DNA of 64,000 nucleotides from Henricia sp. BOLD:AAB3569 (taxonomy: Eukaryota > Echinodermata > Asteroidea > Spinulosida > Echinasteridae). The position numbers and the translations under genes are program-made. Positions 22,590 to 36,400 of this stretch are shown one piece after another. Position 1 is the first letter of the stretch. Every line of letters begins with the position of its first letter. The stretch spans positions 62,001 to 126,000 of the forward strand of contig JBBELK010000540.1 in NCBI GenBank assembly GCA_037783545.1. The letters are read 5' to 3'. Under the pieces are notes generated by a model that did no database searches, was not told the origin of the DNA, and worked only from the letters and a program-made list of their open reading frames with translations.

Positions 22590-24186
22590 GCAAAGATGTC
22601 AATTTGCTCCCATATATGATGTAATTCATATATGATGTAATTTTACAACTCTTAAGTCGACCCTAACTTGGTCGTGCTTCAGTGTAAACATAGCATTAGT
22701 CTGTTGACTTGATTGAAAGCATAAAACTGAGATGTAGTTCTGCAGTTTTATGTGTGGGGCACACTAAGTCGGGTATATTCGCGAACCCGAGTGGGCGAAT
22801 GTACTGACCGGAGATCCAGTTTGACAGATGGGTCACAAAATAATGACATTTGTAAAGTGAGATCGAGGATATTTTTTCAGATCCGCTTGGTTTCCCATCA
22901 CAACACGATCGAGTGCACTTTGTAGTGAGCCGCCTGTGCACTCGATCGTATCCGATGAATTTTTGGCCGGCATTAGCATGTGTTATGCTCGTTGCATTGT
23001 TCCAGAATATGTGAGCATGCCGGGGACAACTTTGGGGCATTCTCTACAAATATTTTTTTAGATGAACAGAATCTTTGAGCATCCAGCAAATAAGAAAATG
23101 TGAAAGGTAAGGGTAACGGACAGTTATTAACATGACGTAAGGTCTCTCTAGCATTGCATGCGTGACGTCACGACCCCTCGAGTCCGAGTGCTAATTTGCA
23201 AAATATGGCTGCTTACATGAAGCCCATTTAGACGTCAATTCAAAGTGATTTTTCATATAGTCAGAATGGATCGGGCCACTTTATTACCCAAATTTGCTAT
23301 GCTCAGCTGGCAATATTTTGGAGAAATAAGCAACCTTCTGTGAGTGTTTTCTCTACCTTTAATCTTCGCCAAAACTTCTAAAAATGAACTGAATCGTGAT
23401 TTTAAAAAACACCCTCGGAATAACAAATAATAACACCATCAGAATCTCAAAAGTTTTAGTTCTTACTTTGAACTGCAATAAAAAATAAGTACTGTTGCTA
23501 TAACATTTGACAAGACCGAATAAACGTTTCAACAACTCTTCCGAAAAATATACAAGTATACATGCCCAGGCGCGTGAGCTGGTCGGGAATTGGGGTTAGG
23601 TTATGATGAACGTTATACGAAGCGTATCTACTAGCTGGGTGTCCAACAAATCTGGATAAAAGAAAAACCACTTCGCCCCACCCCATTTTATGAACAGTAG
23701 AATGTCCACTTGTGAAGCACTTTGGTTTTATCAGTGCAGTAATCCCAAATGGATTGGGTTGATGATGCTATGCTTGTTTCAGCAAGAGTCCTCCGTCTTT
23801 CGAAGGCTTAATTGAAGTGACTAATCTGAAACAAAGGACAAATTATCAGTGACAGACTTTTAGCCTAATTGTCTTTTGTACCTGACCTCGTATTCAACAC
23901 ATTACAAAGATTAACCAATCTAGATTTAAAGAGAGAGAAAACATGTGAAAAAAAACCTGTTGAAATGGTTCTTTGTTCTACATCTCTGCAAAGCTAGAGT
24001 GTGTGGGTGAAGCAGAAAGCTTGGTCTCACGCACAAACACCCTGATAGGGGAACCAGATTGGACAGAATAGTAGCACATTTAACATGAAAACATCTGTAG
24101 AAAAGACTACAGACTTATGAGAAAGAGGTTGCAATAAAGATCTTCACTCTTCACCAACAAGATTAACAAAGACAAATAAGGAGTTT
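22590..24186. other. Intergenic stretch between the lectin and the CatSper subunit gene
   Basis: No gene recognised. A minus-strand open frame of 114 codons at 22696-23040 has no domain I know. It contains cgatcgagtgcactttgtag facing gtgcactcgatcgta, a small inverted repeat near 22905-22950. Most of it would be 3' flank of the CatSper subunit gene. Confidence 0.5.
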
Positions 24187-24433
24187 TCACTTATCACGGG
24201 ACACAGATCTTTGCGGGGGGAAGACGCTCATGGTCGTACCTGTACCATAGTCAACCAGTTGCTGTTTCAGCTTCTTGATGTGAACCTTGCGGAAGTACAT
24301 GTAGGAAATGACCCCAACAGCAAAGGTCAGAAGAGCAAAGATTCCCAATGAGACTGGAGTTGCTGGCTTCTCCTCAACTGGGGAAAGCTGTCCGTAAACT
24401 CTAACAGCAAACTTGGCTTGTAGATGACAGAAG
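24187..24433 (-). CDS. CATSPERE: CatSper subunit last exon: transmembrane helix and cytoplasmic tail
   Basis: It starts FCHLQAKFAVRVYG, then a Pro/Glu linker, one hydrophobic helix of about 22 residues (VSLGIFALLTFAVGVISYMY) and a basic cytosolic tail of about 35 residues (RKVHIKKLKQQL onward) to a TGA stop. The layout, ectodomain then a single helix near the C-terminus, fits CatSper auxiliary subunits. I see no close AATAAA signal downstream on this strand, so the 3' UTR end is not placed. Confidence 0.9.
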
Positions 24434-27400
24434 CTGTAGGTTTCAAGGCATGGGAAACACATGGGAAAACCCTTACAATTTGTCAAAAATAAGTGCGCAA
24501 ATGAGGACTTTATACACTACTCACAATAGGTTCTTGTGAGCAGATATTTTACTGGGGGTATGCATTCCGTTTGAATGATTTTGTATATGATTAGACAATA
24601 TTGTATCTGCATGACAGATACACCCTAACTTATTGTGAGTAGTGTAGGCCTACTTAGTTTGAATGTGCAAAGCTGGTTACGGGCCGTCCATAGAGTATGT
24701 ACGCATGAAATGCCGACTTTTTAGACCCTCCCTCCCCCCTGTACGCACGGTGTACGCAGTGGTTCCAACTCCCCCCCCCCCCCCCCCCCTGTACGCATAC
24801 GCATTCCATAGGCCTATATACCTTAGCATTGGTAAGCATTGGTAAATGGTTCAGTACTACATTTATATAGTGATGTATATACTACTAGTACGATTCGCAT
24901 GTCGCCTCCAAAGTCTTAAATAAATGAGTTTTTTTTTGCATTTTGTTTTTCAGAAACTGCAGATTTAATGGGAAAACCTAAATTGAGGAGTGAGAAAAAT
25001 GTGAGATGTGTGAGAAAAATGTGTGGCCTGTCTAATATGTTTTGTACATAAGGTTTGAAGCCATGGTCAACTTGTCCATCCTTTCCGGCCAATTTAGTAA
25101 AAGCAAATGTTCGGTTTGCGTACATACGCATTGGCTTGGACGCCCCTCCTCCCTGTACGCATGGTGTACGCAATGTCAACAACCCCCCTCTGTGCTTACG
25201 TACTTTATGGACGGCCCCTAAAATATTTGTGTTCATGTTAATGTGGAGGGGCGCTATTTTTATTTGTTCAACGATAATTAAAGAGGAGATTTGACTGATT
25301 GTTATCGATTGATGATGTTCAAAGGTTATCCAACTAGCCTTGGGTCCCGGTGATTTAATTACAAAGTCTGATTTCTTGATTTGACACGATTGAACAAAAT
25401 CTATTCGAGGGTTCTTTGTTGGCTGAAAAAATTGTTTATTGTCAGGCAGCTGCAAAGTGAAGCGGTGAAAGTTCCAACCGCACGACGATCGGGCACACGA
25501 GGAACAGCCTGCAAAGTGAAGCGGTGAAAGTAATAACCGCACGGCGATCGGGCACACGAGGAACAGCCTGCAAAGTGAAGCGGTGAAAGTAATAACCGCA
25601 CGACGATCGGGCACACGAGGAACAGCCCAGCCAACGCGTGGTGGCGCTATCACTACTCCACGGTCAAGCAGGGAGCACTTTACGGGCTCCACAATCTTCC
25701 AAAACCAATATGTCGTCGCCCCGACGACTAAATTCCTAGAAACACGTTTTAAAAGGCAACAATTTTAAAAAGGCAACATTCAACAAGTAAAATCTGCAAA
25801 ACACCAATTAGATGTACGTGAAAGGTTTATGCAAAATTGGGATTCGTTCTCCAACCCAGGGGATCCTAGTCTGAATCAGATGAGGTGTCAGTATTCTGCT
25901 CAGGAGTTACCATCTGCTTGACCTTGTTCAGTAGCCTAAGTACACTGGACTGAAACCTTTCAGGGGGCTTTACCTTAGTCGTACGCTTCGAGCGGCGAAC
26001 AGGTCGCAGAGGCTCAGAAATCCCGTCATCTGTCGTGGGAGGCTCAGTTCCTCTGCAGATCATGTTAGCCTGGGGCTCCTGGGTATCTGGCGTAGGGGTG
26101 ACATCTACCTTGGCGTCAATAAGTACTCTATCCTCTAGGATTGATTGAGATAGGGTACCCGAAGTATCTGCTGCGGACTGGCTCGGTTCAGAGACGGGTG
26201 CACTTGGTTCAGTCTTTAGGGTGGGGGGGGGGGGGGGGGTGAGGTATCTTGGAGCGTTGCTGGGATGGGCTTAGGTGCCGAGGCATGTGCATCACTCGAA
26301 GGAACACTATCTTCAACATCGGGTGGTGGCTCAACTGTCGGTGACCAAGTGATGACCTTGCCAACATTGGTGTCGCTGCTCGATGAAGAATGGGAGGGGT
26401 CAGTGGCAGAGGGGTCAGTGGCAGAGGAGTCAGAGCCCGGTGACTCAGAACGTTCGAGGTGAACATCCCAGGGGCAGTGCTTCATCTGCACGATGAAGAA
26501 CTTTCTCTCGCCCAGATGAGTTGCGGACAATGTATACAGGCTGGCCTTCAAAGGGGCGCCCGGTCACCATGTATGGCTCGCTTTCCCAAAAGTCCTGGAT
26601 CTTAGCTCTACCTCTCTGGGTACGGTCCCGGACAAGCACATGTTCGCCTCTGTTTAGTGATCGTTCAAAAATGTCCCGCTCATGGTAGGTCTTCCTAGCT
26701 GCTGCACATTTGTCAATATTAGACGTCGCGATCTTTCGAGCATGTTCCATCTGCTTACAGTGCCTCTGGACGTAAGCGTGTGGGGTATTCCCGCATACCT
26801 GTGGGAAATCAACGCCTAAGAGCAGGTGCTGCGGAAGACGAGAAGTCCTTCCGAACATGAGGTACGCCGGCTCATAACCAGTAGTCGAATGTGATGTATT
26901 GTTGTACAGAGCCACAAGATGGGGGAGACTCTCAGTCCACCTAGACTTCTCGTCTGCTGGGAGTGTCTTCAGGAGGTTATGAAGGGTCCTATTAAACCGT
27001 TCACATTGGCCGTTTCCTTGCGGCCGGTACGGGGTGGTGTGTGAACGGCTGACCACATAGAGGGAGCAAAGTTCATGTACCACTTTGGCTTCGAAGCATT
27101 TCCCATTGTCTGAGTGGATTCAGAGAGGTGCCCCAAACGGGTTGATTACGTGCTTTACCAGGACCTTCGCAACTGTTTCAGCCTTTTGATTTCTAGTAGG
27201 AACAGCCATACAAACTTGCTGAACACGTCTGTAATTACCAACACATTCTCATACCTATCGGAAGATCCCAGTGCGCAAGCCACCGACGGACCGCCGTCGG
27301 TTGGGAAGCGGCCGGTCGGCATCGGCACACCGACCAAAAACCACCGGCGGTTCGCCGGTGGCTTGCAAGTGGCACGCGAACAGCGTTTTACAGCTCCCGA

Positions 27401-30400
27401 GCTACTAGCGAACCACTAGCGGTATCCAGTGGCAAACCACCAGTGCCACTGCCGCTCCTCAATCTCCAACGGAGCACTAGCGGTCCGCGGTCCGCGGGTG
27501 GCTGCCACCAGCGGCCCGCTAGCGGTGCCGCTAGCGGGCCGCTGACGGCCCGACCGCGGCTTGCGCACTGGGATGGCTCCAGTAGGGTGAAGTCTATTGC
27601 AAGTACTTCCATGGGTGCGGTGGCTCGCAGGGTGCCCAGAGGGGGCCGTGTGTGTCGATTTGGCGGCTTAGCAATCCCACATCTTTTGCACTGCTGGCAC
27701 CAGAATTTAACCTGTCTCCATCCGAAGCCAGAAAAAGAGAGGTCGGATCAACCGCAGGGTCCGTTTTGCACCAAAGCCTTGGTCCCATCTGCGAGCCTGT
27801 GGGATAGCACAGCACCCAGACCAGAGGTGCTTGCGTCTGTCTCCACGAATAACGGCAACGAAAAATCTGCAAATTGCAGCACCGGCGCTTGGATCAACTT
27901 CTGCTTGAGGGTCACAAATGCTTCCCGGGCCTTCTCGTCTAACTCTACCCTAGCCTCTCCTGCCTTACCTCCTCTCTTACCCCGAGGGCCCTGCAAGTAA
28001 ACATAAAGAGGCGATGCCACTTCGGAGAACCTCTGGATGAACTTCCGGAAGAACCCCATGAAACCCAGGAATAACCGCAGTTGTTTTACCGTCCGGGCCT
28101 CTGGCCAATCTTTCACAATTATCACTTTATCAGGGTCTGGCTTGACACCCTCACCAGCAATCACCAAGTGTCCCAAGTATTTGACAACTGGCTTGAAGAA
28201 CCCACATTTCTTGGGCTTTAACTTTAGCCCGAACTGCTGGAGTCGAGAGAACACAAACTCCAAGCGTTTCAAGTGCTCATCGAACGTGCTGGAGTAGACG
28301 ATCACATCATCTAAATATATGAGAAGACTCTCGAGGGCCTGGTCACCGAGGCAACTCTTTGAAATGTGGCCGGACTGTTGCATAAGCCGAAGGGTAAGCG
28401 AGTGTACTCCCACAACCCGAAGGGGGTCACGAAGGCTGTTTTTTCCATATCCTGCTCCGACATTGCAACTTGGTAGTATCCAGAAGTTAGATCCAATACG
28501 CTAAAATACTTATAGCCCCCAAGTGCCTGCAGAGAGTCGTCGGTGCGGGGAAGAGGAAATGAAGAGGAGATTCGACTGATTGTTATCTATTGATGATGTT
28601 CAAAAGTTATCCAACTAGTCTTGGGTCCCGGTGATTTAATTACAAAGTCTGATTTCTTGATTTGACACGATTGAACAAAATCTATTCGAGGGTTCTTTGT
28701 TGGCTGAAAAATTGTTTATTGTCAGGCAGCTGCAAAGTGAAGCGGTGAAAGTTCCAACCGCACGACGATCGGGCACACGAGGAACAGCCTGCAAAGTGAA
28801 GCGGTGAAAGTAATAACCGCACGGCGATCGGGCACACGAGGAACAGCCTGCAAAGTGAAGCGGTGAAAGTAATAACCGCACGATGATCGGGCACACGAGG
28901 AACAGCCCAGCCGTCGCGTGGTGGCGCTATCACTACTCCACGGTCAAGCAGGGAGCACTTTACGGGCTCCACATTAACATTTTATGAACCATGTAGTCAT
29001 GCAAATAAATTACTCGTCTTTATCTCACAAACTTTAATGAACATGGTGAATGTGAAGTTTGGGTTTATGAAAAAAAGGATTAACGTAAACATGTTTGTGC
29101 CACACACACGGATAAGAATAGGGGCCGTCAGTGGCGGATCCAGCCTCATTAAAAGCAGGGGGCTACAGCCCCTTGAAATCCATTGTATTCCCGTATTTTA
29201 ATGAGGTTGGATCCGCCACTGCCAGTCCATAAAGTATGTACGCACAAAATGCCAACTTTTTAGACCCCCACCCCCCTCCCCCCTGTATGGCAACATTTGT
29301 GACGTCATCCATTGACTTTAACATTGGCGTACGCATTGGTTCTGACCCCCCTCTGTGTGTACGTAATTAATGGATGGCCCCATGATGAACAACATGACGA
29401 CAAATTGAAGCATCTGCTCAAACCATTTAACTCTTTTTTCTGTCAGATAGACCTCCCTCAAACCTCGAGGTCAGACCCCCTCAAACCTCGAGGTCAGACC
29501 CCCTCAAACCTCGAGGTCAGACCCCCTCAAACCTCGAGGTCAGACCCCCTCAAACCTCAAGGTCAGATCCCCTCAAACCTCGAGGTCAAACCCTTGCATA
29601 TGAAACAATTAGGGCATAACACCCGACATAAATGGGGGCTTTTCCAAATCTCGGCTTCTTCTCCGTTTCCATGTGGTTTACATGGAGCCGGAGCCTGAGC
29701 CCAAGTCGAGATTTGGAAAAAGGCCATGATGCTGAGATCCTCTAAAACAGCAAAGTCACACCATCACAAACCCGACTTTCAGATTTTCCTAAACCCTCAC
29801 TCAAATACATTACCTGTATCCCTGATCCATAACTGTTGCAGTAAACTGATAGATGCTGTTATTTCTCTCGGCACTCCATACAATTGATGCAATGCCAGTG
29901 CTATTCATGACTTCATATGGCCGTGTCCACAGTGACAATGAGTCTGTGGTGGTGTTCGACGTGAAGCAACGCTGATATATCTGTATGTACAAATGAAACA
30001 ATGCAAAAGAACTTAAAACTTCACTAAAACTTGACTAATCCTGCACACTAGAAATTCCAATGCTCGCTTGTAAAATTTGCACTATGGGGAGCAGGCATGA
30101 CATTTCTAAACAACACAAAAAGTAAGTCCCCCCTAAATAACTCCTCACAATTTCTTAAGTAAAAACTTTTTAAAGATCACGACTAGTAAAGAATATTTCT
30201 ATGGTTGTTAGGTAACTGCACCGTGAACATTAGAGGCATCCATTACTTCATAGCTGACTGAGCACAAATTAAAGACAAAACTAGAGGTATGTCTGTTGAT
30301 AACAGAGCATATGGCTTTCCGCTTTTCTTTTTTTGTATGTTTGTATGCATGGAAAACTGCATGCTGTATAATACTACGTACGCTTTGTACAATGTAAATG

Positions 30401-33400
30401 CATACCCTAGATTCAAAAATTCATAATAAATCAACAAATCATGCATGTCATACTAATGTAACTTGATATGTTACATGTTAATGACCAGGTCCAGGCACCT
30501 GCTAGGTTTGAAGGTCATACGACCAATGGAGGAAGTAAACGATCTAGGTTAATGTATACTTGAGGAACTCTTATTTGATTACGTTATCGTTACGCCACCA
30601 AATTTTTCTGCTAATATGCATTAGACCAAGTCACAACAAACCTAAAACACAAATTTGGCCTTCATCGGCCTTTTCGTTCTCTAGATATAGCTGTTAAAAG
30701 AATGCATGTTCAACTGAGTATAATTTGACACCTTTGACGCCATCAAACTTTTGAAGGTATGGGCATGTTCACTGACCCTCAGCGAACATATTCACCAATT
30801 TTGGGCCAATTTCAAAAAACTCGCCACAGACATCTGTTTAAAACGCGTTTTGGCCATTTTTAACTTGCCGCTAGAGGGCGCGCTTTCGTGTCACGACTTA
30901 ACTTTTGGTATTTTTTGAATGCCCAAGGGGTCTTGAGACTAACAACGTTGACCCAATCTCGGTATCTGCTACCAGTTTTAAATGACGACGCAGCCTCGTT
31001 TTCGACCAATAGGAAGCAAGATTCAAGGTCATTGTCTGTGCATGAAAATTAGACATTGGATAGTCATGACCATTGCCGAAACAAAAATGTTTGTATCTCA
31101 AACGGTTGAATTTTTACAGATTTTTGAATTTTTAAGGCATTAAATTTCAGACACATGTAATCTGACACCTGGTGACGTCATCAAGATGTAACCTCTTTGG
31201 TATAGTACTTTACTACGAGTTCCTTATTGTGACCAAGTTTGATGATGATCCAAGCTTTGCAAGCGACCCTTCTAGCAGCGAGATAGACTGTGCTTTGTCT
31301 ATGGGATATGGGTAGTGCAGATGTATGCAGATTGTACATGCTTATGTACACTCGTATATACTGCACTGTGTGTATGCTGTAGTATAGGTTGCCAGATTCA
31401 AAAATTCATAACAAATCAACAAATGACGTCACACTAATGTAACTTGGTATGTTATATGTTAATGACCAAGTCTACGTCCCTGCTAGGTTTCAAGGTCATA
31501 CGCCCATTAGAGGAAGTGAACGACCTTGGCTAATGTATGCTGCACAAACGGGCTTATTTGATGACGTCATCGTTACGCCACCAAATTTTGCTGCTAATAT
31601 GCATTAGACCAAGTCACAACAAACCTAAAACACAAAATTTGACCTCCATCGGCCTTTTCGTTCTCTAGATATAACCGTTAGAAGAACGCATGTTCAACTG
31701 AGTGTAATTTGACACCTGGTGACGTCATCAAACTTTTGAAGGTATGGGCGTGTTCACTGACCCTCAGTGAACATATGCACCAATTATGGGCCAATTTGCA
31801 AAAACTTCGCCACAGACATCTCTTCAAAATAGGTTTTGGCCATTTTTCAACTTGCCGCTAGAGGGCGCTCTTTCGTGTCACGACTTAACTTTTGGTATTT
31901 TTGGAATGCCCAAGAGGTCTTGAGACTAACACTTTTGACCCGATCTCTGTATCTGCTACCAGTTTTAAATGACAGGGCACCCTCGTTTTCAACCAATAGG
32001 AAGCAAGATTCAAGGTCAATGTCTGTGTATGAAATTTAGACCTTGGATAGTCATGACCATTGCCGAAGGAATAAAGTTTGTATCTCAAACGGTTGAATTT
32101 TTACAGAAGTTTCAATGTTGAAGGCCATATATTTCAAACGCTTGTAATCTGACACCTGATGACGTCATCAAAATGTAAACACATTTGTGCAGTACTTCAT
32201 TATGAGGTGATTGTTGTGACCAAGTTTGATGATGATCCGAGCTTTGCAAGTGACCATTTTGCCAGGCCGAAAGACCATGCGCTTTGTCTATGGGGTTTTG
32301 GGAGAAGAATAAAAAAAGCTAACTAGAGGTATGTCTGTTGATAACAGAGCATATGGCTTTCCGCTTTTCTTTTTTTGTATGTTTGTATGCATGTAAAACT
32401 GCATGCTGTATAATACTACGTACGCTTTGTACAATGTAAATGCATACCCTAGATTCAAAAATTCATAATAAATCAACAAATCATGCATGTCATACTAATG
32501 TAACTTGATATGTTACATGTTAATGACCAGGTCCAGGCACCTGCTAGGTTTGAAGGTCATACGACCAATGGAGGAAGTAAACGATCTAGGTTAATGTATA
32601 CTTGAGGAACTCTTATTTGATTACGTTATCGTTACGCCACCAAATTTTTTCTGCTAATATGCATTAGACCAAGTCACAACAAACCTAAAACACAAAATTT
32701 GACCTTCATCGGCCTTTTCGTTCTCTAGATATAGCTGTTAAAAGAATGCATGTTCAACCGAGTGTAATTTGACACCTGGTGACGCCATCAAACTTTTGAA
32801 GGTATGGGCATGTTCACTGACCCTCAGCGAAAATATTCACCAATTTTGGGCCAATTTCAAAAAACTCGCCACAGACATCTGTTCAAAACGCGTTTTGGCC
32901 ATTTTTTAACTTGCCGCTAGAGGGCGCGCTTTCGTGTCACGACTTAACTTTTGGTATTTTTTGAATGCCCAAGGGGTCTTGAGACTAACAACGTTGACCC
33001 AATCTCGGTATCTGCTACCAGTTTTAAATGACGACGCAGCCTCGTTTTCGACCAATAGGAAGCAAGATTCAAGGTCATTGTCTGTGCATGAAAATTAGAC
33101 ATTGGATAGTCATGACCATTGCCGAAACAAAAATGTTTGTATCTCAAACGGTTGAATTTTTACAGATATTTGAATTTTTAAGGCATTAAATTTCAGACAC
33201 ATGTAATCTGACACCTGGTGACGTCATCAAGATGTAACCTCTTTGGTATAGTACTTTACTATGAGTTCCTTATTGTGACCAAGTTTGATGATCCAAGCTT
33301 TGCAAGCGACCCTTCTAGCAGCGAGATAGACTATGTGCTTTGTCTATGGGATATGGGTAGTGCAGATGTATGCAGATTGTACATGCTTATGTACACTCGT

Positions 33401-36400
33401 ATATACTGCACTGTGTGTATGCTGTAGTATAGGTTGCCAGATTCAAAAATTCATAACAAATCAACAAATGACGTCACACTAATGTAACTTGGTATGTTAT
33501 ATGTTAATGACCAAGTGTACGTCCCTGCTAGGTTTCAAGGTCATACGCGCATTAGAGGAAGTGAACGACCTTGGATAATTTATGCTGCACAAACGTGCTT
33601 ATTTGATGACGTCATCGTTACGCCACCAAATTTTGCTGCTAATATGCATTAGACCAAGTCACAACAAACCTAAAACACAAAATTTGACTTCCATCGGCCT
33701 TTTCGTTCTCTAGATATAACCGTTAGAAGAACGCATGTTCAACTGAGTGTAATTTGACACCTGGTGACGTCATCAAACTTTTGAAGGTATGGGCGTGTTC
33801 ACTGACCCTCAGTGAACATATGCACCAATTTTGGGCCAATTTGCAAAAACTTCGCCACAGACATCTCTTCAAAATAGGTTTTGGCCATTTTTCAACTTGC
33901 CGCTAGAGGGCGCTCTTTTGTGTCACGACTTAACGTTTGGTATTTTTGGAATGCCCAAGAGGTCTTGAGACTAACACTTTTGACCCGATCTCTGTATCTG
34001 CTACCAGTTTTAAATGACAGGGCAGCCTCGTTTTCGACCAATAGGAAGCAAGATTCAAGGTCAATGTCTGTGTATGAAATTTAGACCTTGGATAGTCATG
34101 ACCATTGCCGAAGGAATAAAGTTTGTATCTCAAACGGTTGAATTTTTACAGAAGTTTCAATGTTGAAGGCCATATATTTCAAACGCTTGTAATCTGACAC
34201 CTGATGACGTCATCAAAATGTAAACACATTTGTGCAGTACTTCATTATGAGGTGATTGTTGTGACCAAGTTTGATGATGATCCGAGCTTTGCAAGTGACC
34301 ATTCTGCCAGGCCGAAAGACCATGCGCTTTGTCTATGGGGTTTTGGGAGAAGAATAAAAAAAGCTAAAAAAACTAGAGGTATGTCTGTTGATAACAGAGC
34401 ATATGGCTTTCCGCTTTTCTTTTTTTGTATGTTTGTATGCATGGAAAACTCTACGTACCTGCTAAAACACAAAATTTGACCTCCATCGGCTATTTCGTTC
34501 TCTAGATATAACCGTTAAAAGAACGCATGTTTAACCGAGTGTAATTTGACACCTGGTGACGTAATCAAACTTTTGAAGGTATGGACATGTTCACTGACCA
34601 TCAGTGAACATATGCACCAATTTTGGGCCAATCAGTGAACATATGCACCAATTTTGGGCCAATTAGCAAAAACTTCGCCTCAAACATCTCTTCAAAATAC
34701 GTTTTGGCAATTTTTCAACTCGCCGTTAGAGGGCGCTCTTTCGTGTGACGACTTAACTTTTGGTATTTTTGTAATGCCCAAGGGGTCCCGAGACTAACAA
34801 CGTTGACCCAATCTCGGTATCTGCTACCAGTTTTAAATGACAATGCAGCCTCGTTTTCGACCAATAGGAAGCAAGATTCAAGGTCATTGTCTCTGCATGA
34901 AATTTAGACATTGGATAGTCATGACCATTGCCGAAACAAAAATGTTTGTATCTCAAACGGTTGAATTTTTACAGATTTTTGAATTTTTAAGGCATTAAAT
35001 TTCAGACACATGTAATCTGACACCTGGTGACGTCATCAAGATGTAACCTCTTTGGTATAGTACTTTACTATGGGTTCCTTATTGTGACCAAGTTTGATGA
35101 TGATCCAAGCTTTGCAAGCGGCCCTTCTAGCAGCGAGATAGACTATGTGCTTTGTCTATGGGATATGGGGTAGTGCAGATGTATGCATATTGTACATGCT
35201 GTACACTCGTATATACTGCACTGTGTGTATGCTGTAGTATAGGTTGCCAGTTTCAAAAATTCATAACAAATCAACAAATGCCGTCACACTAATGTAACTT
35301 GGTATGTTACATGTCAATGACCAAGTCTACGTCCCTGCTAGGTTTCAAGGTCATATGCCCATTAGAGGAAGTGAACGACCTTGGCTAATGTATGCTGCAC
35401 AAACGGGCTTATTTGATGACGTCATCGTTACGCCACCAAATGTTGCTGCTAATATGCATTAGACCAAGTCACAACAAACCTAAAACACAAAATTTGACCT
35501 CCATCGGCCTTTTCGTTCTCTAGATATAACCGTTAGAAGAACGCATGTTCAACTGAGTGTAATTTGACACCTGGTGACGTCATCAAACTTTTGAAGGTAT
35601 GGGCGTGTTCACTGACCCTCAGTAAACATATGCACCAATTTTGGGCCAATTTGCAAAAACTTCGCCACAGACATCTCTTCAAAATAGGTTTTGGCCATTT
35701 TTCAACTTGCCGCTAGAGGGCGCTCTTTCGTGTCACGACTTAACTTTTGGTATTTTTGGAATGCCCAAGAGGTCTTGAGACTAACACTTTTGACCCGATC
35801 TCTGTATCTGCTACCAGTTTTAAATGACAGGGCAGCCTCGTTTTCGACCAATAGGAAGCAAGATTCAAGGTCAATGTCTGTGTATGAAATTTGGACCTTG
35901 GATAGTCATGACCATTGCCGAAAGAATAAAGTTTGTATCTCAAACGGTTGAATTTTTACAGAAGTTTCAATTTGAAGGCCATATATTTCAAACGCTTGTA
36001 ATCTGACACCTGATGACGTCATCAAAATGTAAACACATTTGTGCAGTACTTCATTATGAGGTGATTGTTGTGACCAAGTTTGATGATGATCCGAGCTTTA
36101 CAAGTGACCATTTTGCCAGGCCGAAAGACCATGCGCTTTGTCTATGAGGTTTTGGGAGAAGAATAAAAAAAGCTAAAAAAAAAAAAAAAAAAAACTAGAG
36201 GTATGTCTGTTGATAACAGAGCATATGGCTTTCCGCTTTTTGTATTGTTTATGTTTGTATGCATGTAAAACTGCATGCTGTATAATACTACATGTACACT
36301 CTGTACACTCTGTACACTCTGTACACTCTGTACACTCTGCTACCAGTTTTAAATGACACGGCAGCCTCGTTTTCGACCAAGAGGAAGCAAGATTCAAGGT

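Noticed and set aside
22696-23040. 114-codon minus-strand frame in the lectin-CatSper gap
   Set aside because: No recognised motif, no supporting duplicate, and low-complexity-free frames of this size are expected by chance in this much sequence.
24916-25692. 258-codon minus-strand frame with repeated FLVCPIAVRLLLSPLHFAG segments
   Set aside because: It is the gypsy LTR with its 60 bp repeats plus flanking MITE sequence.
29312-29698. 128-codon plus-strand frame with RSDPLKPRGQTPSNLEV repeats
   Set aside because: Translation of the 23 bp minisatellite, which keeps frame over three units.
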